From JBKQHQ01 sp052148715 (GTDB lineage Bacteria > Pseudomonadota > Alphaproteobacteria > Rhizobiales > Xanthobacteraceae), in NCBI GenBank assembly GCA_052148715.1, contig JBKQHQ010000240.1:1-64000 (forward strand): 64,000 bases of DNA, in the 5' to 3' direction. Shown here piece by piece: positions 7,365-16,444 of the stretch. The position numbers and the translations under genes are program-made. How positions within the stretch are numbered: position 1 is the stretch's first letter; each line of letters opens with the position of its first letter. A model generated the notes under the pieces. The model had not been told where the DNA came from, searched no databases, and saw only the letters and a program-made list of their open reading frames with translations.

Positions 7365-9416
7365 TCATTCCGCTGCGCGCCGCGCGGCGACGATCTGATC
7401 AGCCGTGCGGCCGGTCAGCTCGGCCATATGGTCGAACTTCGCCGTGAAGGTGCCGACGCCGGCGGTCGCCGAGCGCACCTCGATGATCAGATCGCCGATC
7501 TCCGATTCCGGCATCAGCGCCCGCACCGCGTCCCAGCCGGGCCAGCCTTCGCGCGTATCGAAGCCGAGAATTTGTCCGCGGCGGCCCGACATGATGGCAT
7601 TGATCTTGGCGGTCGCCTCATTCGGGCAGACGACCTCCACGGCATGGATCGGCTCGAGCAGAACCGGATGGCATTGCGGCAGCGCCTCGACGATGCCGAT
7701 GCGGCCGGCGGTACGGAACGCCATGTCGGAGGAGTCGACCGTGTGGTAGGAGCCGTCGATCAGCGACACTGCGATATCGACCACCGGAAAGCCGAGCGGG
7801 CCTTCCTTCAGCGCGTCGATGACGCCTTCCTCGACCGACGGAATGTAGTTGCGTGGCACCACGCCGCCGGTGATTTTTTCATCGAAGTTGAAGCCGGAGC
7901 CGCGCGGCAGCGGTTTCACGTCGAGCACCACGTCGCCGAACTGGCCGTGCCCGCCCGACTGCTTCTTGTGCCGCCCACGCTGGACGACGCCCTTGCGGAT
8001 GGTCTCGCGGTAGCCGACCGTCGGAGAGCGCGTGACGATGCCGACACCGAAGCGGTCGGCAAGCCGTTCTGTCCCGACCCGCAGGTGCATCTCGCCCTGC
8101 CCCCACATCACAACTTCGTGCGCCTCCGGATTGTGCACGACGCTGACCGAGGGGTCCTCCTCGAGCAGCTTGGTCAGCGCCTGGCCGAGCTTCACGTCAT
8201 CCTTGCGCTCCTTGGAGGCGACAGCAATCGCAAGCACCGGCGGATAGGGCTCGACCTTGGCGATTGGCGCATGCGCCTGCTTGCCGGCCGTCAGGGTGTC
8301 GCCGGTCCGGGCGTAGTCGAGCTTGCCGAGCCCGACCGTCTCCCCGGCGGTGGCCGGGCCGCGCTTCTCGCTGTGCTGGCCGACGAGCTTGAAGACGCCG
8401 GAGACGCGGCCGACCTCGCGCTCGGGTGAGACGAAGGTCGTGCCGTCGCCAACCTGCCCGGCGAGCACGCGGACAACCGACACCTTGCCGCCGTGCGACG
8501 TGTGGAGGGTCTTCAGCACGTAGGCGATGGCGTCGCCGTTCGCCTTCACGCCGAGACGCTTGGCCGTCGTGGTTACGTCCGGCGCCTCGTGCCGCAACGC
8601 CTTGAGCAGACGCAGAACGCCGTTGGTGCGGCTCGCCACGCCCAACAGCACCGGGCACACCAGCCCGTCGCGCAATTCCTTGGCGAGATCGTCAAACACC
8701 CGGTCGCGCGGCGGCGGAATGTCCTCCAGCAGTTGCTCCATGAGCGCATCGTCGTGATCGGCGAGCGTTTCCAGCATGGTGAAGCGGGCTTCCTTCTCGC
8801 GGCCCAGATCGTCGCCTTTCAGCTCGATCACCTCGGAAGGCGCATGCTCCTTGTAGACAAACGCTCGCTCCAGCGCGAGGTCGACGAAACCGATGATGGT
8901 CTCGTCGGACCAGATCGGGATTTGCCGCAGCAACAGCGGCTTGCGCGACGCCGGCTGCAGCAGCTTGAGCGTGTCGCGCACGCGCCGGTCGGCTTTATCG
9001 ATCTTGTTCAGGAACAGGAAGCGGGGAATATTGAGCGCCTCGAGCTCACGCAGAATGAGCTGGAGCTGCGGCACCTTCTTGTCGTCCGCCTCGCAGACGA
9101 CGATGGCCGCGTCGACCGCCGGCAGCACCGCGCGCATGTCGTGGATGAACTCGACCGAGCCCGGACAATCGATGAAGGTGTAGCTCTCGCCCATGAACGT
9201 GGCGGTCGCGACCGACAACTCGACGCTCATGCGATGGTGGCGCGCTTCCTTGCTGGCATCGCCGACACTCGTTCCGGCATCGACCGTGCCTTGCCGCTGG
9301 ATCGCGCCGGTGCGGGCAAGAAGCGCTTCAAACAGCGTGGTCTTGCCGCTTTGGAACGGGCCCACCAGCGCGATGCACCGGGGACCCTTGGGACTTGCGC
9401 CTCCATTTTGTGCCAT
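7365..9416 (-). CDS. Elongation factor G-like translational GTPase
   Basis: A 683-residue translational GTPase of the EF-G family. The G domain has a P-loop GPFQSGKTTL, the G3 motif DCPGSVEF and the G4 motif NKIDKAD; domains II-V follow with the EF-G domain IV pattern (GRHKKQSGGHGQFGDV, then VPRNYIPSVEEGV) and a C-terminal ferredoxin-like domain. The switch I region around EARHHRMSVE lacks the canonical RGITI of true EF-G, where the conserved Thr sits, so this is one of the EF-G-like paralogues rather than the main fusA product. It stands alone, without rpsL/rpsG/tuf. Start is ATG 9416 with AAGGGAGT upstream. Its physiological role is not known from sequence. Confidence 0.88.
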   Translation of the reverse strand: MAQNGGASPKGPRCIALVGPFQSGKTTLFEALLARTGAIQRQGTVDAGTSVGDASKEARHHRMSVELSVATATFMGESYTFIDCPGSVEFIHDMRAVLPAVDAAIVVCEADDKKVPQLQLILRELEALNIPRFLFLNKIDKADRRVRDTLKLLQPASRKPLLLRQIPIWSDETIIGFVDLALERAFVYKEHAPSEVIELKGDDLGREKEARFTMLETLADHDDALMEQLLEDIPPPRDRVFDDLAKELRDGLVCPVLLGVASRTNGVLRLLKALRHEAPDVTTTAKRLGVKANGDAIAYVLKTLHTSHGGKVSVVRVLAGQVGDGTTFVSPEREVGRVSGVFKLVGQHSEKRGPATAGETVGLGKLDYARTGDTLTAGKQAHAPIAKVEPYPPVLAIAVASKERKDDVKLGQALTKLLEEDPSVSVVHNPEAHEVVMWGQGEMHLRVGTERLADRFGVGIVTRSPTVGYRETIRKGVVQRGRHKKQSGGHGQFGDVVLDVKPLPRGSGFNFDEKITGGVVPRNYIPSVEEGVIDALKEGPLGFPVVDIAVSLIDGSYHTVDSSDMAFRTAGRIGIVEALPQCHPVLLEPIHAVEVVCPNEATAKINAIMSGRRGQILGFDTREGWPGWDAVRALMPESEIGDLIIEVRSATAGVGTFTAKFDHMAELTGRTADQIVAARRAAE

Positions 9417-9628
9417 GCGTGACTCCCTTGGCGAGCGAGTCCGGCGAGCGTTTGCCGCGATCCGGACTTTCTGTGGGTTGTCACGATATCGTCTCAGGCT
9501 CGGGCGCCGCTGGCAAGAGCACGGACAGAGCACGGACTGCTAGCACGCGAGCAGCAGGAAATTTGTCACGCGCGGGCGCGACCCGCACATGCATCCACCT
9601 CGCAAACGTGGGTCGCCGGGAAAACGCT

Positions 9629-10114
9629 TCAGCGAGCGTCCCACGCCGGCCGCAGCTGCAGCTCGGCGACGCCGACCGCGAGATTGAGCCCGGTCTGGCC
9701 CTGCACCGACAACGGCTGCAGCGCCACGCTGCGGCCCGATCCGCCGACCAGCGCGTTGGCACCGACTCCGGCGGCGACGGTCGCTTCAGCGCTCGCTCCA
9801 ACATATGTGCCGGCAAGCCCACCGTAATTGCGCGTGGTCGGCTCCACCACCTCCCACACCATACGCCCGCCCGTCGTCCCGCCGATATCGAGCCCGAACT
9901 TGGAAATCGATCCCACGTAGGGTTCGTTCGGCCGGCCCGGCTGGTTGGAATCGAACCAGCACTGCACCCACTTGCGCGAGGTGATGATAAGGCCGATGCC
10001 GCCCGATACGTCGCAGGTCAAAAGGCCGGTCTGCGTGCGGCCTTGCGCTGCCGCCGGATCGCACAGCATGGCAGCGATGCCGAGCGCGGCGAGCGCCGAG
10101 GTCAGTTTCAACAT
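9629..10114 (-). CDS. DUF992 exported protein
   Basis: A 161-residue protein with a signal peptide cut near PAAAQ and a DUF992 domain, a family found mainly in Hyphomicrobiales. Typical features are GLLTCDVSGGIGLIITS near the mature start, VQCWF, GRPNEPYVGSI, and a Gly-rich C-terminal half ending in LAVGVAELQLRPA. Start is ATG 10114 with AGGGGAG upstream. The function of the family is unknown; it is probably periplasmic or surface-associated. Confidence 0.85.
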   Translation of the reverse strand: MLKLTSALAALGIAAMLCDPAAAQGRTQTGLLTCDVSGGIGLIITSRKWVQCWFDSNQPGRPNEPYVGSISKFGLDIGGTTGGRMVWEVVEPTTRNYGGLAGTYVGASAEATVAAGVGANALVGGSGRSVALQPLSVQGQTGLNLAVGVAELQLRPAWDAR

Positions 10115-10311
10115 TTCTCTAGCTCCCCTAAGTTCTTGCCCCGACCATTTCGCCGACCGATGCCAGCTCGATGATTCTGTTGGTATTATAAGCTGGAATT
10201 CGCTGGGAGTCGCGTATCGCAACCATGAATCGTCATGCCAGGGCTCATCGCCCAAATCGGGTACAAGCACGGCCTTAACGCGAAAAGGCGGGCTGCCCGG
10301 GGAGCTTCCGT

Positions 10312-11514
10312 CTACTGCAGATTGCCGCAGAAGCGCTGGATGCGGCGGCAGGCCTCTTCGAGCACCGGCGTAGCCGTGGCGTAGGAAATGCGGAATGCCG
10401 GGCCGAGACCGAACGCCGTCCCCTGCACCACCGCCACCCCCTCGCTCTCCAGGAGCTCGGTCACGAAGTCTTCATCGCTCGCGATCTTCTTGCCCGACGG
10501 CGCCCGCTTGCCGATCGTGCCGCGGCAGGTCGGATAGACATAGAAAGCGCCTTCGGGCTTCGGGCAATGCAGTCCGTTGGTCTGGTTGAGCATCGATACG
10601 CAGAGGTCGCGGCGTTCCTTGAAGACCTTATTGTGCTTGGCGATGAAGTCCTGCGGCCCGTTGAGCGCCTCGACCGCTGCCCATTGCGCAATGGCGTTGG
10701 GATTGGTGGTCGACTGCGATTGCAGCGTGGCCATCGCCTTGATCAAGAATTCCGGCCCGCCCGCATAGCCGATGCGCCAGCCGGTCATGCAGTAGGCCTT
10801 GGATACGCCGTTCAGCGTCAGCGTCCGCTCATAGAGCGACGGCTCGACCTGCGCCGGGGTCGAGAATTGGAAATCGTCGTAGACCAAGTGCTCGTACATG
10901 TCGTCGGTGAGCACCCAGACATGCGGGTGCTTGACGAGAACCTCGGTGATCGCCTTGACCTCGGCACGCGAATAGGCCGCGCCGGTCGGATTCGAGGGCG
11001 AGTTGAAGATCAACCACTTGGTCTTCGGCGTGATCGCCCGCTCGAGCGCCTGCGGCCGCATCTTGAAGCCGTCCTCGAGCTTGGTCTCGACGGCGACCGG
11101 GGTCGCGCCGGCGAGCAGCACGATGTCGGGGTAGCTCACCCAATAGGGCGCCGGAATGACCACCTCGTCGCCCGGATTGAGAGTCGCCATCAGGGCGTTG
11201 AACAGCACCTGCTTGCCGCCGGTGCCGACGCTGATCTGCGTCGGCTTGTAGTCCAGGCCGTTCTCGCGCTTGAACTTGCGCGCGATCGCTTCCTTGAGCT
11301 GCGGGATGCCGTCGACGGCCGTGTATTTGGTCTCGCCCCGCTCAATCGCCTTGATCGCGGCTTGCTTGATGTTGTCCGGCGTGTCGAAGTCGGGCTCGCC
11401 GGCGCCAAGGCCGATGACGTCCCGCCCCGCCGCTTTGAGCGCGCGCGCCTTGTCCGTCACCGCGATGGTCGGCGAAGGCTTGATCCGCCCAAGCGATTCC
11501 GCGAGGAAGCCCAT
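10312..11514 (-). CDS. Aspartate aminotransferase (class I PLP-dependent)
   Basis: A 400-residue class I aminotransferase that converts aspartate and 2-oxoglutarate to oxaloacetate and glutamate in the cytosol. The N-terminus MGFLAESLGRIKPSPT and the motif VIGLGAGEPDFDTPD are typical of the Ib subgroup. Also present are the NSPSNPTGAAYS loop, the PLP-binding Lys in LNGVSKAYCMTGWRIGY, and the substrate-carboxylate Arg near the end in AFRISYA. Start is ATG 11514 with GGAGAGACC upstream. The gene stands alone. Confidence 0.93.
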   Translation of the reverse strand: MGFLAESLGRIKPSPTIAVTDKARALKAAGRDVIGLGAGEPDFDTPDNIKQAAIKAIERGETKYTAVDGIPQLKEAIARKFKRENGLDYKPTQISVGTGGKQVLFNALMATLNPGDEVVIPAPYWVSYPDIVLLAGATPVAVETKLEDGFKMRPQALERAITPKTKWLIFNSPSNPTGAAYSRAEVKAITEVLVKHPHVWVLTDDMYEHLVYDDFQFSTPAQVEPSLYERTLTLNGVSKAYCMTGWRIGYAGGPEFLIKAMATLQSQSTTNPNAIAQWAAVEALNGPQDFIAKHNKVFKERRDLCVSMLNQTNGLHCPKPEGAFYVYPTCRGTIGKRAPSGKKIASDEDFVTELLESEGVAVVQGTAFGLGPAFRISYATATPVLEEACRRIQRFCGNLQ

Positions 11515-11778
11515 GGTCTCTCCGATCGCCCATGCGCAACGCCCGTTCCAGACTCGCGTTGCTGCATGATTTGCCCCGCAGGGGTAATGCGCGCGGGCGC
11601 GTCCGGCAAGGGGGCGGCGGCGACGGCAGACATGATATTCTGTGGCCGCAACGATCATTTCTGCTGAACGGCAAAGCGATACAACCTTTTCCTAACGTTC
11701 AACCCTCCCCTAAGCCTGCGCTGCCACAGAGGCGCGTCATGGCGAAACCGGATGGCATGAGACTCAAAGCGTATTCGC

Positions 11779-12216
11779 GTGGGCGCGCATGTGGGGGATC
11801 GGCCGCGCTCCCTTATGCGGTACGGGCCGCAAGCTCCGTTGCCGTGGCTGCGGCTGGTTTGGCTGTGGCACATCCGCGCAGCCTTCCCGTTGCGGGCGGC
11901 CGCCCTTGTGATCGGGGCCATCCTGGCGACGCCCTACAGCCTCGACTACGATCTGATGCTGCCGGCGCCGGCGACAACTTTTTTAGTTGTGCACTGCAGC
12001 GATCGCGGCTTCCTCAGCTACGAAAAGACGGCGCTGGCGGCGCTCTGGCTCCTGCCGCTCGCGGCCCGTCCAGTCGGCCAAGCGATCCTGAGTCCGCTGG
12101 CCGTGCCGACGATGTTGCTGGTGTTCGGGCTCATCCTACGACGGGCCGCGTGGGTCGTCCCTGTTGATAAAGAAGAACAAGACTCTGCCGACGAGGCTTT
12201 GCGCATTGCACCATGA
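11779..12216 (+). pseudogene. C-terminal remnant of a GT87/DUF2029 membrane glycosyltransferase
   Basis: The frame encodes hydrophobic segments such as ALVIGAILATPYSLDYDLMLPAPA and KTALAALWLLPLAARPV, followed by MLLVFGLILRRAA. This is the order seen at the C-terminal end of DUF2029/GT87 polyprenyl-phosphate-dependent glycosyltransferases, including the TPYSLDYDL segment. The catalytic N-terminal two thirds is absent: upstream sequence runs straight into the aspartate aminotransferase promoter. There is no ribosome-binding site at a plausible start. I read it as a deletion remnant. Confidence 0.6.
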
Positions 12217-12429
12217 ATGCAATCAGCCCTTCGGCCAGAAGAACTTTTCCAGGCATCGTTGAAGGCTATATTTTACCATATAATAGTTATGTGACAGCTT
12301 CGGCCGAAATGCCACTGGATCGCCCGTTGCTCGTCATAGTCCTGCGTTGATCAACGGATAGGGTTGCATTAATCTGAAAATGGTCGCCTGATTAGCTTCT
12401 CAACAGGTCGACCGGGCAAGCGGGGCTTG

Positions 12430-13062
12430 ATGTATACGCTTTATTCGATGCAGCGTTCGGGCAACAGCTACAAGGTCCGGCTGGCGCTATCGCAATTGCG
12501 CATGCCGTATCGTCTCGTTGAGATTGATATTCTCAAGGGCGACAGCCACACCCCGGAGTTCCTGGCCAAGAATCCGAACGGACAAGTGCCATTGCTCGAA
12601 GTGATGCCCGGCCGCTATCTCGCCGAGTCCAACGCCATTCTCTGGTTTGTCGCGGGCGGCTCGGCGCTCGCTCCCGAGGCGCGGATCGAACGCGCCGAGG
12701 CGCTGCAGTGGATGTTCTTCGAGCAGCACAGCCTCGAGCCGAACATCGGCGCGGCCTATTTCTGGCTGGCTCTAGTGAAGGGCGGCCGCGATCTACAGCA
12801 GCATGCCCTCGAGGATTGGATGGAGGAAGGCTACCGGGCGCTCGGCGTGATGGACAAGCATCTCAAGCATCGGCGCTATTTCGCTGCCGACCGTTACACC
12901 ATTGCGGACATAGCGCTCTATGCCTACACGCACATTGCGCACGAGTGCGATTTCGACCTCACCACTTTTCCGCATATTCGCGCTTGGCTCGATCGGATCG
13001 CCGCCGAGCCCGGGTACATCACCATGACGTGTCAGCCCCAGGACGCGATCGCGGCAGCCTGA
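12430..13062 (+). CDS. Glutathione S-transferase family protein
   Basis: A 210-residue GST. The thioredoxin-like N-terminal domain has YSMQRSGNSYKVRLAL at the active-site position (Ser available), the cis-Pro loop in NGQVPLLE, and LAESNAILWF, which matches the glutathione-binding E-S motif. The all-helical C-terminal domain has the hydrophobic-staple-like FAADRYTIADIALYAYTH. Start is ATG 12430, with a TTG codon just before it that could also serve. Substrate unknown. Confidence 0.9.
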   Translation: MYTLYSMQRSGNSYKVRLALSQLRMPYRLVEIDILKGDSHTPEFLAKNPNGQVPLLEVMPGRYLAESNAILWFVAGGSALAPEARIERAEALQWMFFEQHSLEPNIGAAYFWLALVKGGRDLQQHALEDWMEEGYRALGVMDKHLKHRRYFAADRYTIADIALYAYTHIAHECDFDLTTFPHIRAWLDRIAAEPGYITMTCQPQDAIAAA

Positions 13063-13254
13063 TCAATGCTCAGCGATAGTCAGTGATCACGATGTCAGCG
13101 GTAATCTGACTACTGATCCTGGTGCGTTAACCAATTGTTAACCGGGATCTTGAATTCGCCCTGATTTGTCAATCGGCCGGCCCAAATTGAGCCGAATGCC
13201 TGCCGGCATCTGGCCTGATGTTGGCTGCAAGGATTGATTCGCAAGGTATTGAAG

Positions 13255-13599
13255 ATGACAACGAACCGGTCGGTCGGCTTTCAACGGGCCGGCGGCAAGG
13301 GCGGGCGCGCGCAGCAGCGCCGAACCATCGCCGTCACCGAGCTGTTTCTGACGCTGGCGCTTGCCGTGTCGACCGCAATCGCGGCCACGGCCATCTCGGT
13401 TGAAATCGCGCATGCGGCGACGCTCGAACAAACTGTTCATCACGTGGCGCCGACGATGGCCTCTGGATTGATCGTCATTCTGGGGCGCCGCAAAGCGGCG
13501 AGCCCGGAACCTATACCCCCGGCCTATGATTATGGTTTCCGGGCCCGCGAGCTTCGCTCGCGTCCCGGAATGACCGCGCGAGATGCGTCAGTTGGCTGA
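13255..13599 (+). CDS. Small hypothetical membrane or exported protein ending in a repeat
   Basis: A 114-residue frame with a basic N-terminus, one hydrophobic helix (ELFLTLALAVSTAIAATAIS) and then sequence that coincides with a palindromic repeat, so the last 40 or so residues are repeat-encoded and probably not functional. No family recognised. Upstream spacing and the clear helix support a real gene, but the original stop has probably been replaced by the repeat. Confidence 0.4.
   Translation: MTTNRSVGFQRAGGKGGRAQQRRTIAVTELFLTLALAVSTAIAATAISVEIAHAATLEQTVHHVAPTMASGLIVILGRRKAASPEPIPPAYDYGFRARELRSRPGMTARDASVG
13474..13574. repeat. Palindromic intergenic repeat inside the end of an ORF
   Basis: Ends GTCATTC and GGAATGAC frame an imperfect inverted repeat with inner arms such as CGAGCCCGGAA and TTTCCGGGCCCG. 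This resembles the dispersed palindromes of Bradyrhizobium-like genomes. It supplies the C-terminal codons of the preceding small ORF. Confidence 0.65.
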
Positions 13600-13603
13600 A
13601 CGG

Positions 13604-14218
13604 CTATAGCGGCCTGATTTCCACCTTGCGGAATTTCACGACACCGGCGTCCTTGACGACGCCCACGCCGTACTGAAGCGCGATGCGCCCGCTGGCATGC
13701 TGGCTGTCGGTTGCGTTGTCGACGGTGCGGGTCCCATTGAGGGTCACGGTGAATTGTGAGCCTTTGGCGGTGATCTCGTAAACGTTCCAGTGGCCGCCGG
13801 CTTTCGGCATCGGCGATACCTTGGCCACGTCGACGATCGCCCCGGTCCCATAGCTCGGGTCCGGGCGCTTGTCGAAAATGTTCACCTCATAGGCGTTCTT
13901 GGAGTTGATCTTGGTCGGATCCGTGCAGCGGATGAAGACGCCGCTGTTGGCATCGTCGTCGACCCAAAACTCGGCCCTGATCTCAAAATCGGTGTAGGAG
14001 CTCTTCGAGACCAGGAAGCCATTGCCCTTGTCGGCCTCAACCACGCCGTCCACCAGCCTCCAATTGGCATCGCCGATGGTGTCCCAGTTGTCGAGGCTCT
14101 TGCCGTCAAACAGCGTGACCCAGCCCGTATTGGCCTGACCGGACGCGTTCTGGGCGTGCCAGGAAACGGAGAGCCCGATGAAGAGCAGCCCCAGTGTGAT
14201 GGCGGACCAACGTTTCAT
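13604..14218 (-). CDS. DUF1080 (3-keto-disaccharide hydrolase-like) exported protein
   Basis: A 204-residue secreted protein. After a signal peptide (cut near ASGQA), the concanavalin-like DUF1080 fold is recognisable from WVTLFDGKSLDNWD, DFEIRAEFWVDDDANSGVFIRC and the late HWNVYEITAKGSQFTVTLNG. The family includes 3-keto-glycoside hydrolases and carbohydrate-binding proteins. Start is ATG 14218 with GGAGGAAAT upstream. It stands alone. Confidence 0.85.
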   Translation of the reverse strand: MKRWSAITLGLLFIGLSVSWHAQNASGQANTGWVTLFDGKSLDNWDTIGDANWRLVDGVVEADKGNGFLVSKSSYTDFEIRAEFWVDDDANSGVFIRCTDPTKINSKNAYEVNIFDKRPDPSYGTGAIVDVAKVSPMPKAGGHWNVYEITAKGSQFTVTLNGTRTVDNATDSQHASGRIALQYGVGVVKDAGVVKFRKVEIRPL

Positions 14219-14497
14219 TTGATTTCCTCCGCTGTTGCCGACCGCTTTCATGCCAAGCTTCCGGATTCTGCCGGCTCGTTCATTGCGACCGCGCCAAGAT
14301 TACCGAGATCGCTCCCGGACCGGCAATGGTAACGGGCGGCGGCGCCTGCCGAAAGCCCTGCGAAAGGCGTCGGCGATGCCCTTGGTGTTTCCGGGGCCCC
14401 TCCCTGATCGCGCGGGCCGGAGCCGGCGCAACCCCTGGTGTTGTGTCGCGATCAAAACTCCATCAGAATAGCATAATACCTATTGACCTGCGCAATC

Positions 14498-16417
14498 ATG
14501 ACGACCCATCCTCCTAACCCGCGCTTGACGTTGCGTGTCGGCCTGACCGGCCACCGGCCGGACAAATTGCCGTGGGGCTCCGTCGAACGAATCAAACGCC
14601 AGTTGCCCGCGGTCTTCGCTGCCATCGGTGCAGCGGCGCGGGACATCGTGAAGGATAACGAGAATTTTTATGCAAAGGCCTCGCCCGTCATTCGCCTGAT
14701 CACGGGCTTTGCGGAGGGCACCGACCAGATCGCGGTTGCCGCCTGCCCAGCTGATTGGCGAATTGAGGCGATCCTGCCGTTCCCGTTCAACGAATACCTC
14801 ATGGACTTCGCAGAGCCCGCTGCCCGCGATGCGTTTCTGGAAAGCATCAAGCGCGCTGCGGTCGTTACCCAATTAGTTTTTCCGCCATCGGGAAATCGCG
14901 ACAAGGCCTATGCCGAGGCGGGGAGCTTTCTGTTGCGTCAAATCGACCTGCTGGTCGTCGTGTGGGACGGGGCGCCGCCGAAAACCGGCGGCACCGGTGC
15001 ACTTGCAAGGAAGGCCTTTGAGGGAGGCATACCGGTCGTATGGCTCTCGACGGTCGACAGCACCCAGCCATCGAGCGACGACGGGCCGGTGCCGCGTCTC
15101 ATCAGCGGCTTTAAGGATGACACCCCGATTGCCACCGAAGCCGATTGCACCAAGGGACCGCTGCTGACCGCGCTATTACCGATCTTCGCTGCCCCACCGG
15201 CCTCGGCGGGTTCGCCGGGCCGAAGATCGGCTCGTGTTGGCCTTGAAAAATTCTTTCGGGAGCGCTGGCATCTCTTCTCCTTTGCCTTCGTCCACGATTT
15301 TCTGAAGCGAGTCGTGCGAGGGAGAATGCCGCGTCTTGATATCCCCTTGCGGCCATTGCAGCGTCGCCTCCAAGACTGGGACAAATTCTTAGACCAGGCG
15401 CCCGAGACTCGCGATCTGAAGGTCGCCGATCAGAGGCCCGGTGACTTACGCACGAACCTCAGGACGATTTTGCTGGAACGATTTGCCTGGGCGGACACGC
15501 TGGCCGAACACTATGGTCACCGTTATCGGAGCGCTTACATTCTTGCTTACCTCTTGTCTGCCGTAGCGGTATTCGCCGCCGTCGGCCACCACGTTTTTGA
15601 AGAGCAGGTATACGTCGGCATCGAGCTATTCGCGATCATCGCCATCTTGGGCATCATTCTTGTAGGTCGGCACTGGCATTGGCACGAGCGGTGGATGGAC
15701 TATCGCGCACTCGCCGAAAACCTGCGGCACGGTCGCTTCCTCGCCTTCGTCGGCGAGTTCGGCCGCATCCATGACACCGCGCCGAGACCGAGCGGCCGCG
15801 AGCCGCCCTGGATGCTCTGGTACATCCGCGCCACCATGCGAGAGATTGGGCTTCCGACGGCCACCCTCGATGCGACCTATCAGTGGCGACTTCTCGAAGC
15901 CACTCTGGCGAACGAGATCCAAGGAAGCGAAGGGCAGCTCGCCTATCATCAAGACAATCAAAAGACCGTCGGACGTATCGACCATATGTTGCATTTCCTT
16001 GGCAATGGCTGCTTCTATCTCACCTTCTTTATATTAGTGCTTCTTGCCGCCGCCGCCGCGCTTTCAGCCGGCAAGACCCAATTGGAATCCGGCGGCGCAC
16101 CGGTCTCGAGTTTCTTTGCCGCGTTCGTCGCTTTTCTTCGGAAACACCAGATTTTCTGGACGGCGGGCCTCCCCGCCCTTGGCGCCGCCCTCTCTGGAAT
16201 TCGCGCGCACGGAGACTTCGAAGGATTAAGGGAGCGCTCAGCCCATATGGTTGATGAGCTAAACTTGCTGCAGCGCCGCTACAAGACGGCCGTGCAGCAC
16301 GAAATGAACTTCACGGAAACTTACGACGTGCTGATGGCGACGGCCCGCGTTCTGTCGGAGGATGTTGCGGCGTGGCAGGAGCTTTACGGGCGCAAACCCC
16401 TCAATTTGCCCGCGTAG
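14498..16417 (+). CDS. SLOG-SLATT membrane protein (predicted conflict-system effector)
   Basis: A 639-residue fusion. The N-terminal ~200 residues form a SLOG (DprA/LOG-like Rossmann) domain: VGLTGHRP at 14-21, GFAEGTDQ at 70-77, LPFPFNEYLMDF, then VVWDG at 154-158 followed by a GGTG loop and IPVVWLS. SLOG domains bind nucleotides or NAD-derived signals. The C-terminal half has four membrane helices in two pairs (about 344-364, 374-390, 503-524 and 553-569) with RWMDYRALAENLR between them, matching SLATT (SLOG-associating 2TM) predicted pore effectors. It is followed after 27 bases by a TIR-STAND gene. I chose ATG 14498; a TTG five codons upstream is possible, and neither has a strong ribosome-binding site. 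Function is inferred from domains. Confidence 0.8.
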   Translation: MTTHPPNPRLTLRVGLTGHRPDKLPWGSVERIKRQLPAVFAAIGAAARDIVKDNENFYAKASPVIRLITGFAEGTDQIAVAACPADWRIEAILPFPFNEYLMDFAEPAARDAFLESIKRAAVVTQLVFPPSGNRDKAYAEAGSFLLRQIDLLVVVWDGAPPKTGGTGALARKAFEGGIPVVWLSTVDSTQPSSDDGPVPRLISGFKDDTPIATEADCTKGPLLTALLPIFAAPPASAGSPGRRSARVGLEKFFRERWHLFSFAFVHDFLKRVVRGRMPRLDIPLRPLQRRLQDWDKFLDQAPETRDLKVADQRPGDLRTNLRTILLERFAWADTLAEHYGHRYRSAYILAYLLSAVAVFAAVGHHVFEEQVYVGIELFAIIAILGIILVGRHWHWHERWMDYRALAENLRHGRFLAFVGEFGRIHDTAPRPSGREPPWMLWYIRATMREIGLPTATLDATYQWRLLEATLANEIQGSEGQLAYHQDNQKTVGRIDHMLHFLGNGCFYLTFFILVLLAAAAALSAGKTQLESGGAPVSSFFAAFVAFLRKHQIFWTAGLPALGAALSGIRAHGDFEGLRERSAHMVDELNLLQRRYKTAVQHEMNFTETYDVLMATARVLSEDVAAWQELYGRKPLNLPA

Positions 16418-16444
16418 GCCGGCGCAGAGTCACCGGGGACCGCC

